The translations under genes were made by a program, and so were the position numbers. A stretch of DNA of 64,000 bases from Rhizobium sp. Leaf453 (GTDB lineage: Bacteria; Pseudomonadota; Alphaproteobacteria; Rhizobiales; Rhizobiaceae): NCBI RefSeq assembly GCF_001425605.1, contig NZ_LMRG01000002.1, positions 167,129 to 231,128 of the forward strand, written 5' to 3'. The first letter of the stretch is position 1, and each line of letters opens with the position of its first letter. The notes under the pieces were generated by a model, which saw only the letters and a list, made by a program, of their open reading frames with translations, was not told the origin of the DNA and made no database searches. Below, piece after piece: positions 53,083 through 61,824 of the stretch.

Positions 53083-54186
53083 ATGCCAGCGGAATTCATC
53101 AGCGTCAGTTTCCCCAATGCGTCGAACGACCTGCAACCCCTGCCAGACGCGCCTGTGGATCCCCGTTATCTGGAGCGTTATGCCCGCGCGCTGGACGATT
53201 ATGGCTTCAACTACACGCTGATCCCCTACTCCTCCTCGTCCTTCGACCCCTTTACGCTCGGCGCCACCGTTCTGGCGCACACGAAAAATATCAAGATCAT
53301 CGTCGCACTCCGCCCGAACACCGTCTATCCAACGGTGGCGGCCAAATCGCTCGCAACGCTCGATCAGCTAAGCGGCGGCCGTGTCGTCGTCCACTTCATC
53401 GCCGGGGGTAGCGACGAGGAGCAGGCGCGCGAAGGCGATTTCCTCAACAAGGAAGAGCGCTACGAGCGGCAGGAGGAATACATCCGTATCCTGCGTCTCG
53501 CCTGGACATCGAAGGAACCCTTCGATTTCGACGGGAAATATTATCAGTTCAAGCAGTTCCGTAGCGCCGTGCGTCCAACACACGGAACGATCCCGATTTC
53601 GCTCGGCGGCTCGTCGGATGCCGCCTACCGGATCGGCGGTTCGCTCTGCGATATCTTCGGCCTCTGGGGCGAACCGCTGGCGGAGACCAAGCAACAGATC
53701 GACCGCGTCTACGCAGAAGCCGCCAAGGCGGGCCGGACGGACCGGCCGCGCATCTGGGTGACCTTCCGCCCGATCGTCGCAGAAACCGATGAGCTGGCCT
53801 GGGCAAAGGCGCATCAGGTTCTCGACCGGCTGAACGACAACCGTCAGAAGGGCCTCGGACGCTCGCCCCTGTCCGCACCGCGCCCCGCCAATGTCGGGTC
53901 GCAGCGGCTTCTCGAAATCGCCTCACGTGGCGATGTGCATGATCGCGCGCTCTGGTATCCGACCGTCACGGCCACCAATGCCGGCGGCGCAACCACGGCG
54001 TTGGTGGGGTCGCCCCGCACGATTGCCGATTCCATCCTCGACTATATCGATCTCGGCGCCGACCTGATCTCGATCCGCGGTTACGACAACTTCAACGATG
54101 CCGTCGATTACGGGCGCTACGTGCTGCCGCTGGTGCGCGAAGGCATCCGGGAGCGCGAAGAGGCGAAGAAGAAGTCGGCGGCCTGA
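53083..54186 (+). CDS. SsuD-like alkanesulfonate monooxygenase family protein
   Basis: A 367-residue FMNH2-dependent monooxygenase. NYTLIPYSSSSFDPFTLGATVLAHTKNIKIIVALRPNTVYPTVAAKSLATLDQLSGGRVVVHFIAGGSDEEQAREGDFL and ISLGGSSDAAYRIGG are the SsuD/MsuD pattern (sulfonate desulfonation), including the conserved Arg/His region near DFLNKEERYERQEEYI. An excess of lysine ends the protein. It opens the fourth operon of the regulon, preceding the SfnB-like flavoprotein. The sulfonate, if that is the substrate, is not known. Confidence 0.9.
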   Translation: MPAEFISVSFPNASNDLQPLPDAPVDPRYLERYARALDDYGFNYTLIPYSSSSFDPFTLGATVLAHTKNIKIIVALRPNTVYPTVAAKSLATLDQLSGGRVVVHFIAGGSDEEQAREGDFLNKEERYERQEEYIRILRLAWTSKEPFDFDGKYYQFKQFRSAVRPTHGTIPISLGGSSDAAYRIGGSLCDIFGLWGEPLAETKQQIDRVYAEAAKAGRTDRPRIWVTFRPIVAETDELAWAKAHQVLDRLNDNRQKGLGRSPLSAPRPANVGSQRLLEIASRGDVHDRALWYPTVTATNAGGATTALVGSPRTIADSILDYIDLGADLISIRGYDNFNDAVDYGRYVLPLVREGIREREEAKKKSAA

Positions 54187-54282
54187 AGGTTGCCGCCCGC
54201 CGGGGTCTCCCCACAATCTGCAGCGCCACCAGTTCACGCGAACCCTCGCGAGACTGGTGGCCTATCGGAAAGCGCGAATACC

Positions 54283-55464
54283 ATGCCCTATGACACAGGC
54301 CTTCTGAACGCCACGACCCGGATCCTTGCAGAAGCAGCGCCGGAAGCGGACCGGACCGGGCAGTTTCCCTGGACGGGCATTCATGCCGTGCATGCAAGCG
54401 GCCTGCTCGAAAGCACCGTCGCGTCCCGCCACGGAGGCCGAGGCGGGACGCTATATGACGCCGCGCAGATTCTGGCAGCACTGGGGCGCGGCGATCCGTC
54501 AGTCGCGTTGATAAGTGCCATGACGATCTTCAACCATCTCGGCCAGGCCGGCAAAAACCACTGGCCGGAGGATCTTTACAAGCGGCTGCTGACGGAAGCG
54601 AAGCACCGGCCGCTGCTGCTCAATGCCGCCCGCGTTGAACCGGAACTCGGATCGCCTGCCCGAGGCGGACTGCCGGCGACGCTGGCCCGCCGCACGGCCA
54701 AGGGCTGGTCGATCACCGGCCGCAAGATGTTCGTCACCGGCGCACACGGCCTCACCCATTTCCTCGTCTGGGCGACCACCGACGAAACGCCGGCCCGCGT
54801 CGGAACCTTCGTCGTGCCGAGCGGCCTTCCCGGCATCCACGTTATCGAAAACTGGAAGAGCCTGGGCATGCGCGCCACCGGTTCGCATGACGTCCAATAT
54901 ACCGACGTCGAGATCCCGGCGGAAAACGTTCTGGAACTGGTCGATCCCTCCGTTGCCCAGCAGGACAACCGCGCCCATGCTTCCATGACGCTGGCCCTGA
55001 CCGCCATCTATCTTGGCGTGGCGGAGGCGGCGCAGGAGGCGTTCATCCGCTTCGCGCACGAGCGCGTCCCGACCAATCTCGGCCATCCCATTGCCCGCAC
55101 CGAACGCTTCGTGACGCTATCGGGCGAAATCGACCTGCTGGTTTCGGGCGCCCGCGACATCATCTTCGATGCACTCAAGAATGGTCTCAACGACGCCGAA
55201 CGGTTGATCCGAGCTCGACTTACCGCTGGGCGGCAGTTGCGCGAGGCGGTCCAGGTCGCCGTTCGCGGCCTCGGCAATCCCGGCCTTGGCGCCGACCTCG
55301 GGCTGGAGCGGCATTTCCGCGACATCCAGGCCGTACTTGTCCACGCCCCGCAGGAAGACACGTCCGTTTCCATTCTCGGACGCGCGGCCTTCGACAAATG
55401 GAACCGGGAGCAGGCCGCGGCATCACACTATACGGCCGATATCCCGATCCTGAAAACAGCCTGA
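54283..55464 (+). CDS. Acyl-CoA dehydrogenase-fold flavoprotein (SfnB/DszC-like)
   Basis: A 393-residue protein with the acyl-CoA dehydrogenase fold: N-terminal helical domain to about residue 115, beta domain with GWSITGRKMFVTGAHGLTHFLVWATTD and NWKSLGMRATGSHDVQYTDVEIPAENVL, and C-terminal helical domain. The catalytic glutamate expected for dehydrogenases is not evident, and the sequence looks like the SfnB/DszC monooxygenase group, which oxygenates sulfides or sulfones with FMNH2. ATG 54283 is taken; about 31 in-frame codons upstream overlap the intergenic space. Context among SsuD-like genes supports sulfur oxygenation. Confidence 0.85.
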   Translation: MPYDTGLLNATTRILAEAAPEADRTGQFPWTGIHAVHASGLLESTVASRHGGRGGTLYDAAQILAALGRGDPSVALISAMTIFNHLGQAGKNHWPEDLYKRLLTEAKHRPLLLNAARVEPELGSPARGGLPATLARRTAKGWSITGRKMFVTGAHGLTHFLVWATTDETPARVGTFVVPSGLPGIHVIENWKSLGMRATGSHDVQYTDVEIPAENVLELVDPSVAQQDNRAHASMTLALTAIYLGVAEAAQEAFIRFAHERVPTNLGHPIARTERFVTLSGEIDLLVSGARDIIFDALKNGLNDAERLIRARLTAGRQLREAVQVAVRGLGNPGLGADLGLERHFRDIQAVLVHAPQEDTSVSILGRAAFDKWNREQAAASHYTADIPILKTA

Positions 55465-55525
55465 CCGAACACTGACGACGCAGGCCCATCCACCCACCTC
55501 TCAACTTTCTTTGCGGAAGACGGAC

Positions 55526-56503
55526 ATGACACGCTACATCATCATCGGAGCCGGCGCCGTCGGCGCAAGCCTTGCCGCACAATTCGAAAGCCAGCAGATT
55601 CCCTATGTTCTGGTCGGGCGGGGCGCGCAGATCGAACATATCACCCGTCACGGCCTTTCCTATCGCCGCCCCGGTGAAACCCGCGTGGTCTCGCTCAACG
55701 CGGTCGACACAACAACACCTCCAACTCTCACGCCGGACGATGTTCTCGTGCTCACCGTCAAGGCACAGGACGTCGAGGCGGCGACCGATTTCTGGGCCTG
55801 GCGCGACGTCGAGGGCGGCGGTCTTGCATCCGAACTGCCACTCGTGACGTTGCAGAACGGTCTGGCCGCCGAGGACATCGCGCTCCGGCGTTTCGACCGC
55901 GTCTATGCAGCGAGCATTCTCGTCCCGGCGCGTTACACCGTGACTGGCGAAGTCGTGGTCGGCGGAACACCGAATGTCGGTATCGTTACCCTCGGGCGCT
56001 ATCCCACCGGTCTGGATGACACCGCGACGGCGATCGTCGCTGACCTGACAAAGGCCGGATATCTCGCCGAGGCCCGCGCCGACATCCGCCGCTGGAAGGC
56101 CGCGAAGCTCACCCACAACGTCACCAATGTCGTCGAACTCTTTGCCGGGACCGCGGAAGCCCGTACCAAAGCTGCTACCGAACTCGCCGACGAAACACGC
56201 GCGGTCCTCAAGGCCGCCGGATATGATCCAGCCGCCCCTTCCGAGCGAACAGTCGACATTTCCGCCTGGCATGTCGCCGAAGGCAGCGGCATCGAGCGCG
56301 GCCAGCAATCGACCTGGCAGAGCTTTGTGCGCGGCACCTCGAGCGAGGTCGATTATCTCAACGGTGAAGTCGTGCGGCTTGGACGTCTTCATGGCGTGCC
56401 TGTACCGTTGAACGCTGCGTTCCAGCAGGCAGCGGCGAAACTGTCACGAGACGGCGGGACGCCCGGCTCGCTGGACATTGCGGACATCCGATGGTCGGCC
56501 TGA
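55526..56503 (+). CDS. Ketopantoate reductase-family (ApbA/PanE-like) protein
   Basis: A 325-residue NADP-binding protein. TRYIIIGAGAVGASLAAQFE gives the Rossmann motif, PDDVLVLTVKAQDVEAATDF the second strand, RRWKAAKLTHNVTNVVE the likely catalytic lysine helix, and SEVDYLNGEVVRLGRLHGVPVPLNAAF the C-terminal family signature. ATG 55526 follows GGAC. True PanE makes pantoate, but paralogues embedded in catabolic operons often reduce other 2-oxoacids or keto intermediates, which is more likely here. Co-transcribed with the flanking monooxygenases. Confidence 0.87.
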   Translation: MTRYIIIGAGAVGASLAAQFESQQIPYVLVGRGAQIEHITRHGLSYRRPGETRVVSLNAVDTTTPPTLTPDDVLVLTVKAQDVEAATDFWAWRDVEGGGLASELPLVTLQNGLAAEDIALRRFDRVYAASILVPARYTVTGEVVVGGTPNVGIVTLGRYPTGLDDTATAIVADLTKAGYLAEARADIRRWKAAKLTHNVTNVVELFAGTAEARTKAATELADETRAVLKAAGYDPAAPSERTVDISAWHVAEGSGIERGQQSTWQSFVRGTSSEVDYLNGEVVRLGRLHGVPVPLNAAFQQAAAKLSRDGGTPGSLDIADIRWSA

Positions 56504-56542
56504 CGACGAACGCGCCCAGTTATCATCCAAGGGAAATCGGCC

Positions 56543-57649
56543 TTGACCACATCGCCTGATTTCCTCTGGTATATTCCCAATGATATGAAGGCCGGACATC
56601 GCGGTGATACCGCCGCCGATGACCACAACAGCCTCGATACCCTGACGGCACAGGCGCAGGCGATCGAACGGCATGGATGGAAAGGTGCCCTGATCGGCAC
56701 CGGATGGGGACGCCCCGATACATTCACGGTCGCGACGGCGCTTGCCGCCCGCACGACGACGTTCGAACCGCTAATCGCCGCTCGCCCCGGTTATTGGAAC
56801 CCTGCGAATTTCGCCTCTGCAGCCGCAACACTCGACCATTTGAGCGGCGGCCGGGTGCGGGTCAATGTCGTGTCGGGCCGGGATGAGCTTGCCGCCTACG
56901 GCGATCGTGAGGCTGACCAATCGACCCGCTACGCCCGGACGAAGGAGTTCATGCGGCTTGTCCGGCGTCTCTGGACAGAAGAAAACGTTACCTTCGCTGG
57001 TAACCATTTCCGGGTATCGGATTCCACCGTTATGCCGAGGTTCGACGGTCGAAACGGTGACCCTCACCCCAAGCTTTATTTTGGCGGCGCTTCCGCAGCG
57101 GCCGAACATGTGGCCGCCACGGAAGCCGATGTGCAGCTCTTCTGGGGCGAACCTCTGGATGGCGTGCGTGAACGCATCGACCGGCTGGAGACGCTGAGCA
57201 AGTCGCTTGATCGTAACCTGCCGCCGCTGGAGTTCGGGCTGAGGATCACCACTCTGGTGCGCGATACGACCGAACAGGCTTGGGCGGATGCGGAAGCCAA
57301 GGTGGTGAAGATGGCGGGGGGCAAGGCCGGAAGCTGGCAGGATCATCGCCAGATGGTCGCGACCGGACAGCAGCGCCTTCTGGATCTCGCCGCGCGCGGC
57401 GATGTGCTCGATGACAATCTGTATACCGCACCCGGCCGTTTCGGCGGCGGCGGAGCGAGCACGACATGGCTGGTCGGCTCAGCGCAGGATGTCGCCCGGT
57501 CACTGCGCAAATACAACGAGGCCGGCATCACCCATTTCATCCTTTCGGACACCCCCTATCTCGCGGAGATTCAACGCCAGGGCGACTGGTTGCTGCCCCT
57601 GCTGCGGGACTTCAGCGGACCACGGCCGAAAGTCGCCGATCAGGGCTGA
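56543..57649 (+). CDS. SsuD-like LLM monooxygenase (TTG start)
   Basis: A 368-residue FMNH2-dependent monooxygenase of the alkanesulfonate group. WYIPNDMKAGHRGD, GWKGALIGTGWGRPDTFTVATALAARTTTFEPLIAARPGYWNPANFASAAATLDHLSGGRVRVNVVSGRDELAAYGD and LYFGGASAAAEHVAATEADVQLFWGEPLDGVRERIDRL match SsuD. The start is an uncommon TTG preceded by AAGGGAAA; no better start lies downstream before the conserved strand. Its end overlaps the convergent 5-formyl-THF cyclo-ligase gene by ten bases. It is the last member of the fourth operon. Confidence 0.9.
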   Translation: MTTSPDFLWYIPNDMKAGHRGDTAADDHNSLDTLTAQAQAIERHGWKGALIGTGWGRPDTFTVATALAARTTTFEPLIAARPGYWNPANFASAAATLDHLSGGRVRVNVVSGRDELAAYGDREADQSTRYARTKEFMRLVRRLWTEENVTFAGNHFRVSDSTVMPRFDGRNGDPHPKLYFGGASAAAEHVAATEADVQLFWGEPLDGVRERIDRLETLSKSLDRNLPPLEFGLRITTLVRDTTEQAWADAEAKVVKMAGGKAGSWQDHRQMVATGQQRLLDLAARGDVLDDNLYTAPGRFGGGGASTTWLVGSAQDVARSLRKYNEAGITHFILSDTPYLAEIQRQGDWLLPLLRDFSGPRPKVADQG

Positions 57650-58269
57650 GGTCGCAAGATTCCCGTTTCGACGACGATCATATCCATCGGAATATCGTGT
57701 GGCTGCGGATGGATGCTTGCGATCTTCGCGTCCGAATAGCCCACGCCGATGACGCGCGGCCGAGGCTGGAGAAAGGCCAGCGTCCGGTCGAAGAACCCGC
57801 CGCCATAACCGAGACGATAACAGCCGGGATCATAGCCGACCACCGGAGCGATCACGACATCCGGCACGCATGGCCGGCTTTCCGCTGGGATCGGAATATT
57901 CCAGACGCCGCGCGAAAGGGCCTCGCCCGACCGCCAGAGATGGAATTCCAATGGCCGCCCTTTTTCCAGTACGACCGGCAGAGCCGTGTGCCCGCCACGC
58001 CGGTTGACCTCATCGAGCAGCGACCGCATGTCCGGCTCGGCGCGAAACGGCCAGTAGGCGCTGACGATGCCGTCCCTAATATCGCCAATCTCCGCCAGCA
58101 CGGCAGCCGCGATTGCCTGCCCCTGAACCGCGCGGATTTCGGCTGGTTTAGCAAGCCGTGCCGCGATGAGACGTTCCCGTTCGCCCTTGCGCCAAAACTT
58201 CACATCCTCCCAGCCTTGCAGGGCGAGTGGCTGTGAAAGCGGCTTATCAGCATGGGAATCATCGTCCAT
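57640..58269 (-). CDS. 5-formyltetrahydrofolate cyclo-ligase
   Basis: ATP-dependent conversion of 5-formyl-THF to 5,10-methenyl-THF. The 209 residues contain KGERERLIAARLAK, AYWPFRAEPDMRSLL, GVWNIPIP and the diagnostic CYRLGYGGGFFDRTLAFL. ATG 58269 is preferred over upstream codons that run into the LysR gene end. In many proteobacteria the housekeeping copy follows zapA and 6S RNA; here it lies between monooxygenase and glycine-betaine genes, so it may be a second copy serving C1 flux. The 97-base gap before it shows no clear RNA gene. Confidence 0.92.
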   Translation of the reverse strand: MDDDSHADKPLSQPLALQGWEDVKFWRKGERERLIAARLAKPAEIRAVQGQAIAAAVLAEIGDIRDGIVSAYWPFRAEPDMRSLLDEVNRRGGHTALPVVLEKGRPLEFHLWRSGEALSRGVWNIPIPAESRPCVPDVVIAPVVGYDPGCYRLGYGGGFFDRTLAFLQPRPRVIGVGYSDAKIASIHPQPHDIPMDMIVVETGILRPQP

Positions 58270-58366
58270 CAGCAGGCCTCCGGGGCTCAGGCACGTTGCG
58301 ACTGCTCCGGATTCTACACCCAATCCCCAACACTTTGGATGTGACTGGAGATACAATCGCAGGCGC

Positions 58367-59260
58367 TTACCGGCCAAGCCAATCGACGAACTGTTGCACA
58401 TAGTTCTTACCGGCCCTGCGCTTGGGAATGACGACGAAATAGCCAGCCCTCGTCTTGATCGATGCTTCCGTCAGGCGCACAAGGCGGCCCTGATCGAGCA
58501 GGTCGCCGACCAGCCGCTTCCATCCCAGCGCAACGCCCTGACCGTTGAGCGCAGCATAGATCGCCTCGGTATAGAAGCTGCAGTGAATTCCCCGTGTCTT
58601 AGCCTTGCCCTGGATCGAGTGCGCTGCAAGCCATTCGTCCCAGCCGGTCCAAGTCGGGTCGTCGGTATCGCTCGAAATCAACGGATGCCTCAACAGGTCC
58701 GCAGGCGTAACGACCGGCGCATTTACCCTGGCATATCCCGCGCTGCAGATCGGAAAGACTTCGTCATCGAACAGGAACTCGGCCTGCCCGTCCGGCCATG
58801 TGCCGGTGCCGTAGCGCAGCGCGACATCGATCTCCCCGTCATCGATCTTCGTGCGCGAATCCTGTGTGATGATCCTGAGTTTCACGTCGGGATGCATCTG
58901 GGAGAACGAACCGATCCTCGGCATCAGCCAGAAATGGGCGAACGAAATCGTCGCGGATATCACCAGTTGGTCATCCGGTTTTTCCAGCCTGAGATCGGCA
59001 ACCGTCTCGGCAATCAGATTGAAAGCTTCTCCCGCAGCGCTGGCGAGAACCTTTCCTTTTTCCGTCAGTTCGACCCGCCGATGTAGTCGAAGGAACAGCG
59101 GAAATCCGAAGTCTTCCTCAAGCAGGTGGATTTGCCGGCTGACTGCAGCCTGGGTAACGCCAAGTTCCAGCGCCGCGCGCGTGAAACTTGAAAGGCGTGC
59201 CGCCGCCTCGAAGGCCGTAAGTGCCGTCAAAGGCGGGATTTTCTTGCGCAGATTGGCCAT
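58367..59260 (-). CDS. LysR-family regulator (GcvA-like), divergent from gbcA
   Basis: A 297-residue regulator with the N-terminal winged helix (PPLTALTAFEAAARLSSFTRAALELGVTQAAVSRQIHLLEEDFGFPLFLRLHRRVELTEKG) and an effector domain with GEIDVALRYGTGTWP, HPLISSDTDDPTWTGWDEWL and a C-terminal FVDWL helix. The GcvA-like subgroup often controls amino-acid or betaine genes. Start ATG 59260, with MANLRKKIPPL, is chosen over 59281. It is separated from gbcA by about 160 bases containing a T-N11-A palindrome, the classical LysR arrangement. Confidence 0.93.
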   Translation of the reverse strand: MANLRKKIPPLTALTAFEAAARLSSFTRAALELGVTQAAVSRQIHLLEEDFGFPLFLRLHRRVELTEKGKVLASAAGEAFNLIAETVADLRLEKPDDQLVISATISFAHFWLMPRIGSFSQMHPDVKLRIITQDSRTKIDDGEIDVALRYGTGTWPDGQAEFLFDDEVFPICSAGYARVNAPVVTPADLLRHPLISSDTDDPTWTGWDEWLAAHSIQGKAKTRGIHCSFYTEAIYAALNGQGVALGWKRLVGDLLDQGRLVRLTEASIKTRAGYFVVIPKRRAGKNYVQQFVDWLGR

Positions 59261-59312
59261 GTTTCCCTCTGCCTGCGACACCGCGAACGGCCATGCGGAT
59301 TTGAAGACATGG

Positions 59313-59329
59313 CATTACATCTGGTAATG
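59313..59329. promoter_or_regulatory. T-N11-A palindrome, candidate LysR operator between regulator and gbcA
   Basis: CATTACATCTGGTAATG is a perfect 6-bp-arm palindrome around five bases and fits T-N11-A. It lies 53 bases upstream of the LysR start and 96 before gbcA, as expected for divergent control. Confidence 0.55.
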
Positions 59330-59424
59330 TCTGTCAAGCATATTTGTGACGTTGAGCGATGACCGCATATCAGCGAACCTGCACTCAGACACTTCCTGAT
59401 ATCCGCAGACATGAGGATTGAATT

Positions 59425-60678
59425 ATGCTGCAAAAGTTCGCCTCCTCCATTTCGGCGCTGCTCGATGCACGCGCCGAAGGCCATTCGCTCCCGGCCGGCC
59501 TTTACACCCGTGAGGACGTCTTCGAGGCCGACCTGGACGTCTTCTTTCGCAAGCACTGGATCTGCATCGGTCTCGAATGCGACGTGCCGGAGCCGGGCGA
59601 CGCGACAGTTGTCGATATCGGCAAGACCAGCCTGATCCTGTTGCGCGACGACGACAATGAAATCCGCGTCATGCACAATGTCTGTCGTCATCGCGGGTCG
59701 CGTCTGCTCGATACCGGCAAGTCGATCGTCTCCAAGCTCGTCTGTCCCTATCACACCTGGACCTACGAACTGACGGGCGAACTGAGCTATGCGCCGCATA
59801 TGGGCAAGGGTTTCGACAAGGAGTGCCGCAGCCTGAAGCAGGTGTCGTTCAAGTCGATCGGCGGCCTCGTCTACGCCTGCCTCTCGGACAACCCACCCGA
59901 AGATATCGTAAACCTTGAAAAGGTCATGGCGGAACGGCTCGCCCCTTATGATATCGCCAATTCGAAGGTCGCCCATGAGGTCGATGTCGTCGAGAAGGGC
60001 AACTGGAAGCTGACGATCGAGAACAACCGCGAATGCTATCATTGCTCGGCCAACCATCCGGAACTCTGCGTCTCCTTTGTCGATCTCGACTTCGGCTTCG
60101 ATCCGGATGCCCTGAGCCCCGAGGACCGGGCGCAGGCCGAGGAGCATTTCGCGCTCTATGAGGAACGCACCAAGCGCTGGGAAGCCGACGGCTTTCCGTC
60201 CGCCGCCGTCGAGCAACTGGTCGATTGCAGCACAAACTTCCGCACCCAGCGCCTGATCATTTCCGGCGCCGGTGAATCGCAAACGCCGGATGCGACGGCG
60301 GCTTCGTCGAAACTGCTCGGTACGATGACGCGCAAGGATCTCGGCGATACCCATCTGTGGGGCCATAACAGCTGGAACCATTTCATGGGCGACCATGCCG
60401 TCGTCTCGATCGTCATCCCGCTCACGCCCGACACGACACTGGTGCGTACGAAATGGCTCGTCCACAAGAATGCCGTCGAGGACGTCGATTACGATCTCGA
60501 CAAGCTGACCAATGTCTGGATCGCCACGACTGAACAGGATGCGGAACTGGTCGCTCGCTCGCATGCCGGCGTCGAGGACCCGGCCTACATTCCCGGCCCC
60601 TATTCGCCCTTCTCCGAGACGAACCTCGACAAGTTCGCCACGTGGTACATCGACCGGATGCGTGCTCATGGATACTAA
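59425..60678 (+). CDS. gbcA: Glycine betaine demethylase oxygenase subunit GbcA (Rieske)
   Basis: Rieske non-haem iron oxygenase that removes one methyl group from glycine betaine as formaldehyde, giving dimethylglycine. In 417 residues the Rieske cluster ligands are C87-x-H89 (NVCRHRGSRL) and C107-x2-H110 (CPYHTWTYEL); the catalytic iron histidines are H206 and H211 in ENNRECYHCSANHPEL. SWNHFMGDHAVV, TTLVRTKWLVHKNAVEDVDYD and YIPGPYSPFSETN closely follow the Pseudomonas GbcA pattern. GAGG lies about a dozen bases before the ATG. It overlaps gbcB. Stachydrine or carnitine oxygenases are alternatives but fit less well. Confidence 0.92.
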   Translation: MLQKFASSISALLDARAEGHSLPAGLYTREDVFEADLDVFFRKHWICIGLECDVPEPGDATVVDIGKTSLILLRDDDNEIRVMHNVCRHRGSRLLDTGKSIVSKLVCPYHTWTYELTGELSYAPHMGKGFDKECRSLKQVSFKSIGGLVYACLSDNPPEDIVNLEKVMAERLAPYDIANSKVAHEVDVVEKGNWKLTIENNRECYHCSANHPELCVSFVDLDFGFDPDALSPEDRAQAEEHFALYEERTKRWEADGFPSAAVEQLVDCSTNFRTQRLIISGAGESQTPDATAASSKLLGTMTRKDLGDTHLWGHNSWNHFMGDHAVVSIVIPLTPDTTLVRTKWLVHKNAVEDVDYDLDKLTNVWIATTEQDAELVARSHAGVEDPAYIPGPYSPFSETNLDKFATWYIDRMRAHGY

Positions 60679-61753
60679 GAGCACCTTCAACCCGGCCCCG
60701 CGCCTTCATCAAGGCGAAATGTGGAACCGCGATGCGGGAGAGGATCTCGTCTGTATCGACATCCACCAGGAAACTCATGACGTGAAGACCTTCACCTTCG
60801 CGTCGCCGGAAGGAAAGCAGTTCGTCTTCGAGGCCGGCCAGTATTTCCTCTTCGACCTGGAAATCGGCGGCGAACCGGAAAGCCGCTGCTACAGCATTTC
60901 CTCGTCCCCCAGGCGGACCAATGCCTTCTCTGTGACCGTGAAACGCGTTCCAGGCGGCAGGATTTCCAACTGGCTGCACGACAATCTGGCCATTAACGCC
61001 AAGGTAAAGGCCAATGGTCCGCTTGGCCATTTCGTCCGGCCGAACGCGAAGAAATATCTGTTCCTTTCCGGCGGCTCCGGCATCACGCCGGTCATGTCGA
61101 TGGTGCGCGAGTTTGCCGATACCTATGAGCCTGCCGATATCGTCTTCCTGCATGCCGGTCGCACGCCGAAGGATCTCGTTTTCCGCAACGAACTGACCGT
61201 GCTCGCCAGCCGGATGAAGGGGCTGCGCCTGCAATTCCTGCCGGAAAAGGTGAGTGGAGAATTGTCCTGGCCGGGACTTACTGGCCGCATCTCGCCGGAC
61301 TACATGAAGCTCGCGGCGCCGGATGTCGCCGAGCGCGTCGTCATGTGCTGCGGCCCTGCTCCCTTCATGGCCGCCGCCCGGGCGATCGCGACCGAGCTTG
61401 GCGTGCCACCGTCGAACTATATCGAGGAAAGTTTCGACGCCGCCGTCATCGACGAGGTCGATATTCCCGTCATCGAGGAAGCGACCGCGCGGACCTTCCA
61501 GGTATCGTTTGCCAAGCAGGTACGCCAGATTGAGGTATCCGGCGAACAGACGGTGCTCTCCTGCGCCAAGAAGGCAGGTGTCAAGCTGCCGTCCTCCTGT
61601 TCCAATGGCGTCTGCGGCACCTGCAAGTCCAAGCTGGTTTCCGGCACGGTCGATATGAACCACAATGGCGGCATCCGCCAGCGCGAAATCGACGCCGGCC
61701 TGTTCCTGCCCTGCTGTTCCAAGCCGCTCAGCGATCTCGTGATCGACCGCTGA
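60668..61753 (+). CDS. gbcB: Glycine betaine demethylase reductase subunit GbcB
   Basis: Electron-transfer partner of GbcA, 361 residues. The N-terminal FAD domain has SRCYSISSSPRRTN, the NAD domain has LFLSGGSGITPVMSMVREF and MCCGPAPFM, and the C-terminal plant-type 2Fe-2S domain carries CSNGVCGTCKSKLVSG with the final cysteine in LPCCSKP. Start ATG 60668, which overlaps the gbcA stop by eleven bases, gives MDTKSTFNPAPRLHQGEMWN. The two genes form the complete demethylase. Confidence 0.93.
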   Translation: MDTKSTFNPAPRLHQGEMWNRDAGEDLVCIDIHQETHDVKTFTFASPEGKQFVFEAGQYFLFDLEIGGEPESRCYSISSSPRRTNAFSVTVKRVPGGRISNWLHDNLAINAKVKANGPLGHFVRPNAKKYLFLSGGSGITPVMSMVREFADTYEPADIVFLHAGRTPKDLVFRNELTVLASRMKGLRLQFLPEKVSGELSWPGLTGRISPDYMKLAAPDVAERVVMCCGPAPFMAAARAIATELGVPPSNYIEESFDAAVIDEVDIPVIEEATARTFQVSFAKQVRQIEVSGEQTVLSCAKKAGVKLPSSCSNGVCGTCKSKLVSGTVDMNHNGGIRQREIDAGLFLPCCSKPLSDLVIDR

Positions 61754-61760
61754 CGAAGAC

Positions 61761-61790
61761 GGCGCCCCGGCCATTTGGTCATGGGGCGCC
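61761..61790 (+). terminator. Hairpin between gbcB and the DddP-like gene
   Basis: GGCGCCCC (61761-61768) pairs perfectly with GGGGCGCC (61783-61790) around 14 bases. No T run follows, so it may attenuate or protect the gbcAB message rather than end transcription. Confidence 0.4.
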
Positions 61791-61824
61791 GCGGCCCATT
61801 CCCTCCCTTTTCAGGACATGCCAG

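Noticed and set aside
58270..58366. Possible 6S RNA gene upstream of the 5-formyl-THF cyclo-ligase gene
   Set aside because: 6S RNA often sits there, but the gap is only 97 bases and I could not fold the expected long rod with a central bubble.
59227..60690. Minus-strand open frame of 487 codons across gbcA
   Set aside because: Antisense shadow; the plus strand encodes an unmistakable Rieske oxygenase with all ligands in place.
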